Source: an uncultured Gammaproteobacteria bacterium (lineage in GTDB: Bacteria > Pseudomonadota > Gammaproteobacteria > HK1). Taken from it: a stretch of 64,000 bases of DNA. The DNA is taken from assembly GCA_958295465.1 (NCBI GenBank), contig OY282353.1:4455001-4519000 (forward strand). The letters are read 5' to 3'. Both the position numbers and the translations under genes were made by a program. Shown here piece by piece: positions 38,560-47,528 of the stretch (position 1 is its first letter; each line of letters opens with the position of its first letter). Under the pieces are notes generated by a model. The model did not search any database. It was not told the DNA's origin and saw only the letters and a list, made by a program, of their open reading frames with translations.

Positions 38560-39912
38560 TCAGCCCAGCTTCACGTTGCCCACGCCGACGAGCCGCTGGT
38601 ACATCGCGAAGAACACCGCGACGCAGCACATGAGCACGAGGCTCAGGGCCGCGGCCATGCCCCAGTTGACGGTGGTGTTGGCGTGGAAGGCGATGAAGTA
38701 GCTCAGCATCTGGTCCCTCGGCCCGCCGACCAGGGCGGGCGTGATGTAGTAGCCGAGCGAGAGGATGAACACGAGCAGCACCCCGGCCCCGACCCCGGGG
38801 ATCGTCTGCGGGAGGTAGACCCTGAGAAACGCGCGCAACGGGTTCGCGCCGAGCGAGGCGGCGGCGCGCAGGTGGTACGGGTCGATGCCCTTCATCACGC
38901 TGAACATCGGCAGCACCATGAACGGCAGCAGGATGTGCACCATCGCCACGTAGACGCCGAGGCGGTTGCGCACGAGCTGCACCGGGTCATCCCAGAACCC
39001 CACGGTGATTGCCAGATCGTTGACCAGCCCCTCGTTCTGAAGCAGCACCAGCCACGCGGTGGTGCGCACCAGCAGCGAGGTCCAGAACGGCAGCAGCAGC
39101 AGCAGGATCAGCACGTTGCTCTGCCGGGTCGGCAAGGTGGCGAGCAGGTACGCGATCGGGTAGCCGAGCAGCAGGCAGAGGATCGTCACGTTGACGCTGA
39201 TGAACACCGTACGCCCCAGGATGTCGACGTGGATCGCGCGGTGCTCCCCGACCTTGACGACGTTCTCGTCCTCGTCGAAGTCGCGGTCCACCGATTGCAG
39301 CAGGTAGAACGCGGTATGCGGCGGCGACGCCTGCTTGAGGATCGTCCAGAACCGCCGCTCGCCCCAGCGGGCGTCGATCCCCTTGAAGCGCTCGATCAGA
39401 TCCGGCCCCGCGAGGAGTGCTTCCATCCCCTGCTGCTTCGCGGCGCGCTCGAGCCGGCGGGCGGTCTTCATCGTGAGCGAGCGATAGCCCGCGACGTGGT
39501 AGTTGAGCCGCTTCGCGGCCTTGCCGATGGTCCGGTCCCCGGCCGCCGCGACGAACTCCTCGACGACCACCGCAAGGGTCTCGTTCGGCGGGAAGCCCCG
39601 GCCGTCCCAGGCTTGCATCCGGGCCGCGGTGCGGGGCAGCACGAGCCCGATTTCCGGGTTCTCCACGCTGCGCCACAGCATCGTGAAGATGGGCAGGACG
39701 AAGCTCACCATCAGGAACAGGAACAGCGGAACGATGAGACCGATGGCGCGGAGCCTGGCCCACCGCTCCGCCCTTCTCAGCTTGATCTTGAGCGGGACCC
39801 CGTCGACGGTGAAGACGCCGTTGGCGTCAGCGGCGCTGGGGGTGGTGGCGGCGCTGGGGGTGGTGGCGCCGTTGGCGTCGGCGCCGCCGTTTGGCGGCGA
39901 GGCGGTGGCCAC
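38560..39912 (-). CDS. ABC transporter permease, PotB-like with a large extra-membrane insert
   Basis: This 450-residue permease is much longer than usual PotB (~280-300). After the first helix (LIVPLFLFLMVSFVLPIFTMLW) comes a ~150-residue soluble segment (ENPEIGLVLPRTAARMQAW ... VKVGEHRAIHVDILG). The remaining helices and the EAA loop GANPLRAFLRVYLPQTIPG are normal. Such inserts occur in a known subgroup of polyamine/opine-type permeases and probably face the periplasm. The N-terminus has repeated Ala/Thr/Pro codons (GATTPSAATTPSAADANG). It is followed by PotC-like and preceded by the ATPase gene. Confidence 0.85.
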   Translation of the reverse strand: MATASPPNGGADANGATTPSAATTPSAADANGVFTVDGVPLKIKLRRAERWARLRAIGLIVPLFLFLMVSFVLPIFTMLWRSVENPEIGLVLPRTAARMQAWDGRGFPPNETLAVVVEEFVAAAGDRTIGKAAKRLNYHVAGYRSLTMKTARRLERAAKQQGMEALLAGPDLIERFKGIDARWGERRFWTILKQASPPHTAFYLLQSVDRDFDEDENVVKVGEHRAIHVDILGRTVFISVNVTILCLLLGYPIAYLLATLPTRQSNVLILLLLLPFWTSLLVRTTAWLVLLQNEGLVNDLAITVGFWDDPVQLVRNRLGVYVAMVHILLPFMVLPMFSVMKGIDPYHLRAAASLGANPLRAFLRVYLPQTIPGVGAGVLLVFILSLGYYITPALVGGPRDQMLSYFIAFHANTTVNWGMAAALSLVLMCCVAVFFAMYQRLVGVGNVKLG

Positions 39913-39927
39913 GCGGCGCGCCCCGGC

Positions 39928-41028
39928 TCAGGCCACGTCCAGCGCCCGGCAATCGCCCGGATGCCAGCCGATGGTCCGCGTCTGCCCCACCGCGAGCGCC
40001 GGCGCCTCGCGCGAGCGGGGGACCTTGACGATGAAATCGTCGTGCCCGCAGACGTCGACGCGCACCCGCACGTGATCGCCCATGTAGAGGATCTCCTCGA
40101 TCCGGGCCTCGAAACGGTCGGGGTATCCGTCGGCCGGCGGGTCGATCCGCACACTCTCGGGGCGTAGCGAAAGGGTGGTGCGGGAGCCGGTCCCGCCGAT
40201 GTTGATCGCGGCCGCCGCAACCTCCCCGCCGCCGTCGATCGCCACCATGCACTCCGAGCCGTTCACCGACTTCACCACCCCTGTCAGCCGGTTGTTCTCG
40301 CCGATGAACTGGGCGACGAAGGCGTTCTCGGGCTCCTCGTACAGCGCCGAGGGGGAGGCGAGCTGCTGGATCGCCCCGTCGTTGAAGACCGCGATCCGGT
40401 TCGACATGGTGAGGGCCTCACCCTGGTCGTGGGTGACGTAGACGATGGTGACTCCGACGCTCTCGTGGATGTGCTTCAGCTCGTACTGCATGTTCTCGCG
40501 AAGCTGGCGGTCGAGCGCGCCCAGCGGCTCGTCCATCAGCACCAGCCGCGGCTCGTAGACCAGCGCCCGCGCCACCGCCACCCGCTGCTGCTGCCCGCCC
40601 GAGAGCTGGCCGGGGCGGCGCTTCTCGAAACCGGTGAGCTGCACCATCTCCAGCGCCCGGCCCACCTTGCGCGCGATCTCGGCCTTGCCGGCCTGGCGGC
40701 TTTCCAGGGGGAAGGCGAGGTTCTCCTCCACCGTCATGTGCGGGAACAGCGCGTAGTTCTGGAACACCATCCCGATGTTGCGCCGGTGCGGCGGGGTGCT
40801 CTTCAGTGATTTCCCGGCGAGCAGGATGTCGCCGTGGGTGACGGTCTCGAACCCCGCCAGCATGAGCAGGGTGGTGGTCTTGCCGGACCCGGACGGCCCG
40901 AGCAGGGTGAGGAACTCGCCGTCCGCGACGTCGAGGTTCAGGTTCCTGACGACGAGGGTCTCGCCGTCGAAGGTCTTCTGGACGTCGATGAAGCGGACCA
41001 GTGCGTCGTTCGACGTGGTCACCGGCAC
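39928..41028 (-). CDS. ABC transporter ATP-binding protein, PotA-like
   Basis: This 366-residue ATPase energises the importer. Walker A is LLGPSGSGKTTTLLML, the Q-loop is MVFQNYALFPHMTVEEN, the signature LSGGQQQRVAVARAL, Walker B LVLMDEPLGALD and the switch His is in VTHDQGEAL. A C-terminal TOBE regulatory domain (residues ~240-366) follows, as in PotA. It is the first gene of the leftward operon. Substrate type (polyamine-like) is inferred from the closest motif similarity only. Confidence 0.88.
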   Translation of the reverse strand: MPVTTSNDALVRFIDVQKTFDGETLVVRNLNLDVADGEFLTLLGPSGSGKTTTLLMLAGFETVTHGDILLAGKSLKSTPPHRRNIGMVFQNYALFPHMTVEENLAFPLESRQAGKAEIARKVGRALEMVQLTGFEKRRPGQLSGGQQQRVAVARALVYEPRLVLMDEPLGALDRQLRENMQYELKHIHESVGVTIVYVTHDQGEALTMSNRIAVFNDGAIQQLASPSALYEEPENAFVAQFIGENNRLTGVVKSVNGSECMVAIDGGGEVAAAAINIGGTGSRTTLSLRPESVRIDPPADGYPDRFEARIEEILYMGDHVRVRVDVCGHDDFIVKVPRSREAPALAVGQTRTIGWHPGDCRALDVA

Positions 41029-41269
41029 CCTCCTCCCTGCATCGCCGTTGCCGCCGCCGTCCCTTTCGGCTTGCGCGCGGGCGCCACTTCCCTGCCGGGC
41101 ATCCTAATTGAAGCCCGGCGTACTTTGAAACCTGACCGCGGCTTTCCAGCCGGAGCCGGGTACATGTCGGAAAAGTGAGATGTGCCTGATGGTGCGGGAC
41201 TGTTCGGCTCGTCTTGTCGCGGACAAGGCCGATGCACAGGAAGCGACCCATGCTCCACTCCGCACACAT

Positions 41270-41610
41270 GGCTCCCTTGATGCAAGACGCGATGCCCCGC
41301 GCCGGGCACTGGCGACGGTCGGAGACTTCCGGCAAGGCAGCCCGACCCCCCGATACATCACGTGCGGCGAGGCGAGCTGCCACCGTGCACACGACGGTGC
41401 GCAGGGACACGGGCCGTACCGGCCGCCGACCCGCAAGGTCAATGGCAAGACCCGCACGAGCCGTTCCCGAGACCGCGGTCGAACGGGTGCGCGAGCAGAT
41501 TGCCGAATATCATCGACCCCGGTCTCCGGTCATGGACATGGTCGAGGTCAACCGCCCGTTGTGCGATGCGCGGATGGATGAAGACCGCCAGGCGGTGTCA
41601 GGACTGGCCC
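41270..41610 (+). pseudogene. DUF6788-like (transposon-associated) gene remnant
   Basis: The frame gives ALATVGDFRQGSPTPRYITC, then GEASCHRAHDGAQGHGPY and RKVNGKTRT. A shift near 41460 leads to AVPETAVERVREQIAEYHR and CDARMDEDRQAVSGL. The pattern of RYITCG-x-x-SC, HGPY, then V-GKTRT and a long helix is that of short DUF6788-like proteins found beside transposases. It is broken by at least one frameshift and overlaps the 3' end of gltX. The upstream 41029-41269 has no gene. Confidence 0.5.
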
Positions 41611-43013
41611 GACCGTTCGCGCACGCGGGCGATGGCGCGGTCGATCCTCGAAAGCGCGGCGTCCCGCCCGACCATCTGCAAGGTCAGCTCGATCGCGGGT
41701 GAGGCGGCGGCCCCGGTCAGGGCGACGCGGAGCGGCTGGGCCACCTTCCCGAGGTTCAGCGACAGGGCCTCGGCGCATTCCGCCACCGCGGCGTGCAGGG
41801 CCGCCGGCTCCCAGTCCGCCAGCGCGTGCAGCCGCGCGCGCGTCGCCTCCAAAGGCTCCAGGGCGGCCGGGCGCAGGTGCTTCTTCACGGCGCGCTCGTC
41901 GAACTCCACGTACTCCTCGAACGCGAAGCGGGACTTCTCGGCCATCTCGGCGAGGGTGCGGGCGCGCTCGCGCTGGACCCTGGCGAGCAGCGAGGGCGCC
42001 GCCCCGCCCGACATGTCGATGCCCATCCTCTCGAACTGCCCGGCGAGCAGCGCCCCGAGGCGTTCCGGGTCCGCCTGCCGGACGTAGTGCTGGTTCAGCC
42101 AGCCGAGCTTGTCGTAGTCGAACGAGGCGGGAGCGCGGTTCACGTCCGCCACGTCGAACAGTTCGATCATCTCCTCGCGCGAGAAGATCTCCCGGTCGCC
42201 GTGCGACCAGCCCAGCCGCACGAGGTGGTTGAGCAGCGCCTCCGGCAGGTAGCCGTCGTCGCGGAACCGGGTCACGCCGACCGCGCCGTGGCGCTTCGAG
42301 AGCCGCTGGCCGTCCGGGCCGAGGATCATCGGCACGTGGGCGTAGCGCGGCGGCGGCGCGCCCAGCGCGGCGACGAGGTTCAACTGCCGGGGGGTGTTCA
42401 TCACGTGGTCGTCGCCGCGGATGACGTGGGTGATGCCCATGTCCAGGTCGTCGACGACGGCCCCGAAGTTGTAGGTCGGCATGCCGTCGCCGCGGGCGAT
42501 GACGAGGTCGTCGAGCTCGCGGTTGTCGAATGCCGCCGGCCCTCGCACCAGGTCTTCGAAGACGACCTGCCCTTCCGTCGGGTTCCTGAACCGGACGACG
42601 GGATCGACCCCGGCCGGCGACGGCCCGGTCCGGTGGCGGCACCGCCCGTCGTAGCGGGGTTTTTCGCCGCGCGCGCGCTGCGCGTCGCGCATCGCCTCGA
42701 GCTCCTCCCGGCTGCAATAGCAGCGGTACGCCTTGCCGTCATGCAGCAGGCGTTCAACGTGCTCTCGATAGAGCGGCAGCCGATCGGTCTGGAAGAAGGG
42801 GCCTTCGTCGGCGTCGAGCCCCAGCCACCGGAGCCCGTCCAGGATCGCGTCCATCGACGCCTGCGTCGAACGCTCGCGGTCGGTGTCCTCGATCCGGAGC
42901 ACGAACGCACCGCCCCGGCGGCGCGCGAAGAGCCAGCAGAACAGGGCGGTGCGCGCGCCGCCGACGTGCAGCAGCCCGGTCGGGCTCGGCGCGAATCGGG
43001 TGCGGACGTTCAT
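41598..43013 (-). CDS. gltX: Glutamyl-tRNA synthetase
   Basis: This 471-residue class I aminoacyl-tRNA synthetase charges tRNA-Glu. The HIGH region is PSPTGLLHVGGARTALF and the KMSKS region is GQRLSKRHGAVGV. Between them are LRIEDTDRERST and YNFGAVVDDLDMGITHVIRG. The C-terminal helical anticodon-binding part is complete. Length is normal for bacterial GluRS. GTTCATGG on the plus strand gives the ATG at 43013. The 3' end overlaps a decayed DUF6788-like gene. Confidence 0.95.
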   Translation of the reverse strand: MNVRTRFAPSPTGLLHVGGARTALFCWLFARRRGGAFVLRIEDTDRERSTQASMDAILDGLRWLGLDADEGPFFQTDRLPLYREHVERLLHDGKAYRCYCSREELEAMRDAQRARGEKPRYDGRCRHRTGPSPAGVDPVVRFRNPTEGQVVFEDLVRGPAAFDNRELDDLVIARGDGMPTYNFGAVVDDLDMGITHVIRGDDHVMNTPRQLNLVAALGAPPPRYAHVPMILGPDGQRLSKRHGAVGVTRFRDDGYLPEALLNHLVRLGWSHGDREIFSREEMIELFDVADVNRAPASFDYDKLGWLNQHYVRQADPERLGALLAGQFERMGIDMSGGAAPSLLARVQRERARTLAEMAEKSRFAFEEYVEFDERAVKKHLRPAALEPLEATRARLHALADWEPAALHAAVAECAEALSLNLGKVAQPLRVALTGAAASPAIELTLQMVGRDAALSRIDRAIARVRERSGQS

Positions 43014-43459
43014 GGGACCCGCATCATATCAGCCAGGCGGGCGCCGCCACCGGCGGGAGGACGAATCGCCGCCGGCAGCAGGCGCACTCCTCGCGCCCTG
43101 CGTCCCGGGAGCGCGCCGCGCAATGATCGCAGCCAGGCGCACGCGCACTCCTCGGCCGGCCTCCGGGCGCTGTCCGGATGAGTGCTTCGCGAATGCGGCG
43201 GATTCGCCTGCACGTCATCCCCCGTACCGCTTCCATCTCCGGTCCCGCTCTTCGAGAGGAAAACGATCCGGATGTCGAGCGGCAACTCCCCCAACCTCAC
43301 GGACATGATCGTGGCATGAGGATTTCACGGCTTTCTCTGCCGTCCGAGCGTCCGGTCGCGGTGATTCGGCAGACGTTTTCGGGCCTGGCGGGCATTGCCG
43401 GATTTCGAGCGCCGGGGAGTCGCGCCATGCCGTGCGGTCATTTACACTGCGTTTCCCCG
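43014..43459. other. Intergenic region without a supported gene
   Basis: Between gltX and tRNA-Val I see only short overlapping frames with no family resemblance. A plus-strand frame opens at 43317 with MRISRLSLPSERPVAVIRQT and runs into the tRNA, which makes it unlikely to be a gene. Confidence 0.5.
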
Positions 43460-43534
43460 GGGCGCGTAGCTCAGTGGGAGAGCACCGTCTTCACACGGCG
43501 GGGGTCGCTGGTTCAATCCCAGCCGCGCCCACCA
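43460..43534 (+). tRNA. tRNA-Val (anticodon CAC)
   Basis: A complete 75-nt cloverleaf: acceptor GGGCGCG pairs with CGCGCCC, D arm GCTC/GAGC, anticodon stem CCGTC/GGCGG with loop TTCACAC (CAC anticodon), T arm GGTTCAATCCC, and an encoded 3' CCA at 43532-43534. Confidence 0.95.
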
Positions 43535-43612
43535 TCACACCCGGGGCGGCGGCGCGGCCGAACGGGCACGAAGTCGCCGGCGGGTCCGGCATGATCCCGG
43601 GAAGATGAAACG

Positions 43613-43879
43613 ATGACCAGGTTCGAGCTGATCAGCATCCTGATCGCGGTGGTCGGTGTCGGCGCAGTGCTCGCCGGGCTCATCGTCAATGGGCAATCGA
43701 CGATACGGGCCGAGGCTCGCGCAGACCGCGCCGAGGCACTGGCCGCACGGGAAGCGTTGCGGGTCGAAGCACGAGCGGATCGCATGCAGTTCCAGACGGA
43801 AATCAAGCGCCTGCTCGAACGGCAGGGAAAGGTCGAGGGTCTGGTCGAGGGCCTCACGCTGGTGACCCCATCGAAGTGA
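43613..43879 (+). CDS. Small membrane-anchored coiled-coil protein
   Basis: An 88-residue protein with one N-terminal membrane helix (LISILIAVVGVGAVLAGLIV) and a highly charged coiled coil (RAEARADRAEALAAREALRV ... QFQTEIKRLLERQGKVEGLV). Similar small helix-plus-coil proteins are common near mobile DNA and have no known role. GGGAAGATGAAACG precedes the ATG. It sits 79 bp after tRNA-Val, a frequent integration site, but I see no integrase or duplicated tRNA end. Confidence 0.6.
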   Translation: MTRFELISILIAVVGVGAVLAGLIVNGQSTIRAEARADRAEALAAREALRVEARADRMQFQTEIKRLLERQGKVEGLVEGLTLVTPSK

Positions 43880-44017
43880 CGTCCGGTTGGCCCCGCTGTC
43901 TCCGGATGGCTGAATTCAGGCCTGGAAACCCATGTCGTGAGAACGTAGCCGGAGCGCAGGCCCGCTGTCCCGCGTCGCCGCCCGTGCGCCGGGTCCGAAT
44001 CCACCGCACCACCCTCA

Positions 44018-44770
44018 TCACGCATCTTCACCGCCAGTCTCCACGCGGCGCGCCGCCGTCCGGCACCGCGCCGCCAGCGGGCATCCCGTGCATCGCGGGG
44101 AAGAGCGGCAATGTCGCTTGCCATGTTCGACGAGCAGCGCATGGAGCTCGCCGAGCACCGCGGCATCCCGGCCGAATGCACATGCAACCGCGGCCGAGAG
44201 CTGCTCGCGGGGCTCTTCTCCCCCCGCCCAGCCGTAGCGCGAGAAGATGCGCCGCGCATAGGCGTCGACGACGAACACCGGCCGGGCGAAGGCGTAGACG
44301 AGGATGTCGTCGGCCGTCTCCGGCCCGATGCCCGGGAGGGCGAGGAGCTCCGCGCGCAATTCAGGGGTCGTGCGCTGCTTCAGGGACTCCCGGCCGCCGG
44401 CGTCGACGTACCACCGTGCCAGGATCCGGAGCCGCGCAGCCTTCGTCCGGAAGGTTCCGGCCGGCCGTACGAGCGCTTCGAGGGTGGGTGTGGGGAGGCC
44501 GGCCAGGACCTCGGGCGACAACGCTCCGGCTCGGCGCAACGACTCAATCACCCGCTCGGCGTTGCGCCAGGCGGTGCGCTGGGTGAGCAGCGCGCCGGCC
44601 ATCATCTCGAACGGAGCGCGCGCGGGCCACCATCCTTGCCCACCGTACGCGGCGGCGAGCCGGTCGAAGATCGTGCGCAGCGTCGAAGCCCGATCCTCCC
44701 CTCTCCGCCGCCCTTTCACCCCGCATCGGTCGCGGGCGGCGGTGGGCGCAGGCATCGGCTCCCTCGTCAC
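44018..44770 (-). CDS. Endonuclease III-like DNA glycosylase
   Basis: This 250-residue HhH-GPD protein contains the helix-hairpin-helix LLALPGIGPETADDILVYAF, the catalytic Asp in VFVVDAYARRI and a C-terminal 4Fe-4S cluster motif C-x5-C-x2-C-x5-C (CRSSPRCTGCPLAARC). The Lys that gives endonuclease III its lyase activity (LPGVGRKTAN) is replaced by Glu here. It may thus be a monofunctional glycosylase with another base specificity. Its ATG overlaps the stop of the rluB-like gene (ATGA), so it is probably cotranscribed with the scp-rluB block. Confidence 0.85.
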   Translation of the reverse strand: MTREPMPAPTAARDRCGVKGRRRGEDRASTLRTIFDRLAAAYGGQGWWPARAPFEMMAGALLTQRTAWRNAERVIESLRRAGALSPEVLAGLPTPTLEALVRPAGTFRTKAARLRILARWYVDAGGRESLKQRTTPELRAELLALPGIGPETADDILVYAFARPVFVVDAYARRIFSRYGWAGGEEPREQLSAAVACAFGRDAAVLGELHALLVEHGKRHCRSSPRCTGCPLAARCRTAARRVETGGEDA

Positions 44771-45645
44771 CGGCGGCGCGAACGCGACCGGGGCGCCGGC
44801 TTGCGCCGAGGACCGGCCGACGATCCGACGGGACCCGCCGGCTCGCGCCGGGGACGCGCGGGGGGTCGAGCCAGACCCGCCTCGCGCAGGAGCGCCCGGG
44901 TCTCATCGCGGTCCACATCCTCGTAGCGCCCGGGGCGCAGATGGCGCGGCAACGTCACCGGGCCGAAGCGCACGCGGATGAGCCGGCTCACGACGCAACC
45001 CACCGCCTCGAACAGCCGCCGCACCTCGCGGTTGCGACCCTCCCGGAGGACGACGTGGAACCATCGGTTCGCACCCTCTCCCCCTGCCGGCCGCAGTGAA
45101 TCGAAGCGCGCTTCCCCGTCTTCCAGGACGACTCCGCCGGTGAGCTGCGCGAGCGCCTCGTCGCTCGGCGCGCCACGCACCCGGACCGCATATTCGCGCT
45201 CGATCCCCCGGCTCGGGTGCATGAGCCGGTGGGCCAGCTCGCCGTCGTCGGTGAACAGGAGCAATCCGGTGGTGTTGAAATCCAGCCGCCCGATGGCGAT
45301 CCACCGGGCCCGGCCGAGTCTGGGAAGGTTGTCGAACACCGTCGGCCTCGCGAGCGGATCGTTGCGCGCCGTCAGCTCGCCGGCCGGCTTGTGGTAGCGG
45401 ATGAGCCGGCGCCGGGGCGCGGCGCGGGGCACCGGCCGGCCATCGACGCGCAGGACGTCCTCCGGGCCCACCCTGTCGCCGAGGGACGCGGCGCGTCCGT
45501 TGACGGTGATCCGGCCCGCGGCGATCCAGCGCTCGGCTTCGCGACGCGACGCCAGACCGGCGGCGGCGAGGATCTTCTGCAGCTTCTCGGTCGAGCCGCC
45601 GTCCCCCGGCGCAGACGACCGCCGTTGCCGGGGCGGACGGATCAG
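44767..45645 (-). CDS. rluB: 23S rRNA pseudouridine synthase, RluB-like
   Basis: An S4 domain (STEKLQKILAAAGLASRREA, ERWIAAGRITVNG) leads into the RsuA/RluB catalytic domain with YHKPAGELTARND, the catalytic Asp in GRLDFNTTGLLLFTDDGEL and GRNREVRRLFEAVG. The tail is Arg/Pro-rich. The S4 domain is in frame back to CTG at 45645, and no ATG, GTG or TTG occurs in that stretch. A CTG start with GGAGGG upstream, overlapping the scpB stop (CTGA), is the best reading. Starting at the GTG at 45471 would remove the S4 domain. It lies in the order scpA-scpB-rluB. Confidence 0.85.
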   Translation of the reverse strand: MIRPPRQRRSSAPGDGGSTEKLQKILAAAGLASRREAERWIAAGRITVNGRAASLGDRVGPEDVLRVDGRPVPRAAPRRRLIRYHKPAGELTARNDPLARPTVFDNLPRLGRARWIAIGRLDFNTTGLLLFTDDGELAHRLMHPSRGIEREYAVRVRGAPSDEALAQLTGGVVLEDGEARFDSLRPAGGEGANRWFHVVLREGRNREVRRLFEAVGCVVSRLIRVRFGPVTLPRHLRPGRYEDVDRDETRALLREAGLARPPARPRREPAGPVGSSAGPRRKPAPRSRSRRR

Positions 45646-46637
45646 TCCGCCCTCCGGCCGGCGCCGGAAGCCGGCATGGATGAACCGCCATCCATCGGGG
45701 TCTGCTCCGGGCGGTGATCGGAGCCGTGCGGTGCTCGGGGTGCGAATTCCAGGCGGTCACCGGTCTTTCCGGCGGGTTCCGGGCGGCCATCCGCGAGCTG
45801 CGGGTCCGGGAAATGCGGGTCCGGCCCGACATTCCCGGGTGCGGCGACCCCGGTGCTCTGCATGTCGGCCGCGATGCCTCCGCCGGAGGACTCCGCTACT
45901 TCTTCCACCGCTTGCACAACGGGCGCTTCGGCAGGTTCCGGTGCGTCCTCGGCGGTAACGCCGCCTTCCCCTGACGCGGGCGAACCGGGCGCCGCGTCGG
46001 CATCGGCAGCGTGTGCTTCAACCACGGCGCTGCTCCCCGGCGGTTCCGGACCCTCGCCGGCCGCCGGCACGTCCGGGAATTCGGCAAACAAGTCCGGTGG
46101 CGGGTCTTCGAGCTCTCTCAGCTCGGCCAGCGGCGGCAGGGCCTCCAGGCTCCTCAGGCTGAAAGCGTCGAGAAAGTGCTTCGTCGTTCCGTAGAGCGCC
46201 GGCCGCCCCGGCGCCTCTCGGTGACCGACCACACGCACCCACTCGCGTTCGAGCAGGGTCTTCATGATGGAACTCGATACGCTCACCCCGCGAATTTCCT
46301 CGATCTCGCCGCGGCTGACAGGCTGACGATAGGCGATGAGGGCAAGCGTCTCCAACAATGCCCGCGAATAGCGCGCCGGCCGCTCCCGCCACAACGCGGA
46401 GATCGTCTGCGAAAACTCCTTGCGGATCTGGGCACGAAATCCGCTCGCGACTTCGCCCACCTCCAGCGCACGGCCATGCCACCGCTCCGCGAGCGTGGCG
46501 ACCGCATCCCGGATCGCCCTCCGATCCGGTGCATCTTCCCGGCCCTCGAACATCGCGACGAGCTCGTCGACCGCTACCGGCCGCCCGGCTGCAAGCAGCG
46601 CCGCTTCGACGTGCAGAACCAGATCGTCCCGGATCAT
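45642..46637 (-). CDS. scpB: Segregation and condensation protein B
   Basis: This 331-residue protein has two winged-helix domains of ScpB (LHVEAALLAAGRPVAVDELV; YSRALLETLALIAYRQPVSR, GEIEEIRGVSVSSSIMKTLL). ScpB binds ScpA and SMC in the condensin-like complex. The C-terminal ~140 residues are acidic, Pro/Ala-rich and variable, ending SSMPASGAGRRAD. The ATG overlaps the scpA stop (ATGA) and the TGA overlaps the proposed CTG start of rluB. Confidence 0.93.
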   Translation of the reverse strand: MIRDDLVLHVEAALLAAGRPVAVDELVAMFEGREDAPDRRAIRDAVATLAERWHGRALEVGEVASGFRAQIRKEFSQTISALWRERPARYSRALLETLALIAYRQPVSRGEIEEIRGVSVSSSIMKTLLEREWVRVVGHREAPGRPALYGTTKHFLDAFSLRSLEALPPLAELRELEDPPPDLFAEFPDVPAAGEGPEPPGSSAVVEAHAADADAAPGSPASGEGGVTAEDAPEPAEAPVVQAVEEVAESSGGGIAADMQSTGVAAPGNVGPDPHFPDPQLADGRPEPAGKTGDRLEFAPRAPHGSDHRPEQTPMDGGSSMPASGAGRRAD

Positions 46638-47488
46638 TCTCTCGCCACCTCGCCACCCGCCGCCCTGACGTGGATCGGTCCGAATGGCCTCGCCTGCACG
46701 AAGTCGACGAGCGATTCCCGAAGCAGCTCCAGCAGCGCCATCAGGGTGACCACCACTCCTTGCCGGCCCTCCCGGGGGGTGAACAGGGCGGTGAACTCCA
46801 CGAAACCCGCCCGCTGCACGTGTTCCAGCACCATCGACATGCGTTCGCGGACCGACAACGACTCCATCCGCACCCGATGGTGGCGGTAGGCCTGCGCGCG
46901 GGCGAGCACGCCGGCGAGCGCCGCGAGGAGATCTTCCAGCTCGACCCTGGGTTGCAAGCGCTCGATGCGGGCGTAGGGTGTGGCCGTCCGTATCTCGATG
47001 ATGTCGCGCCCGACCCGGGGCAGCCCGTCGAGCTCCTCCGCCGCCTGCTTGTATCGCTCGTATTCACGCAGCCGGCGCACGAGTTCGGCGCGCGGATCCT
47101 CGTCGTCGTCGATGCTCTCGGGGCGCGGCAGAAGCAGGCGGGACTTGATCTCCGCCAGCATTGCCGCCATTGCAAGGTACTCGGCGGCAAGTTCGAGCCG
47201 GAGCTCCTTCATCAGCTCGATGTACTCCATGTACTGTCTCGTGATCGTGGCGATCGGGATGTCGAGGATGTCGAGGTTCTGGCGCTTGACCAGATAGAGC
47301 AGCAGATCGAGCGGACCCTCGAACGCCTCCAGGAAGACTTCCAGGGCGTCCGGCGGAATGTAGAGGTCTCTGGGCAGCTCGACGACGGGCTCGCCCTCCA
47401 CCACCGCGAACGGCATCTCCTCCTGCCGGGGCCGCCGGGACGGCTCGGCCGGCCCCGATCCCGGGGCCGTCGTCTGGTTCCCGTCCAT
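46634..47488 (-). CDS. scpA: Segregation and condensation protein A
   Basis: This 284-residue kleisin links the SMC heads. The N-terminal kleisin signature is FEGPLDLLLYLVKRQNLDIL, followed by DIPIATITRQYMEYI, LAMAAMLAEIKSRLLLP and a C-terminal winged helix (FVEFTALFTPREGRQGVVVT). ATG at 47488, after GGAAGACAG, is used; the open frame continues upstream into the trpS gene region and is not meaningful there. It is followed by scpB with a 4-bp overlap. Confidence 0.93.
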   Translation of the reverse strand: MDGNQTTAPGSGPAEPSRRPRQEEMPFAVVEGEPVVELPRDLYIPPDALEVFLEAFEGPLDLLLYLVKRQNLDILDIPIATITRQYMEYIELMKELRLELAAEYLAMAAMLAEIKSRLLLPRPESIDDDEDPRAELVRRLREYERYKQAAEELDGLPRVGRDIIEIRTATPYARIERLQPRVELEDLLAALAGVLARAQAYRHHRVRMESLSVRERMSMVLEHVQRAGFVEFTALFTPREGRQGVVVTLMALLELLRESLVDFVQARPFGPIHVRAAGGEVARE

Positions 47489-47528
47489 CTGTCTTCCTTC
47501 TTCCGCGCCCGGCTCGCGAGCACCGCGG

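Noticed and set aside
43460..43534. Integration site of a genomic island at tRNA-Val
   Set aside because: I see no integrase nearby and no duplicated tRNA 3' end in the window.
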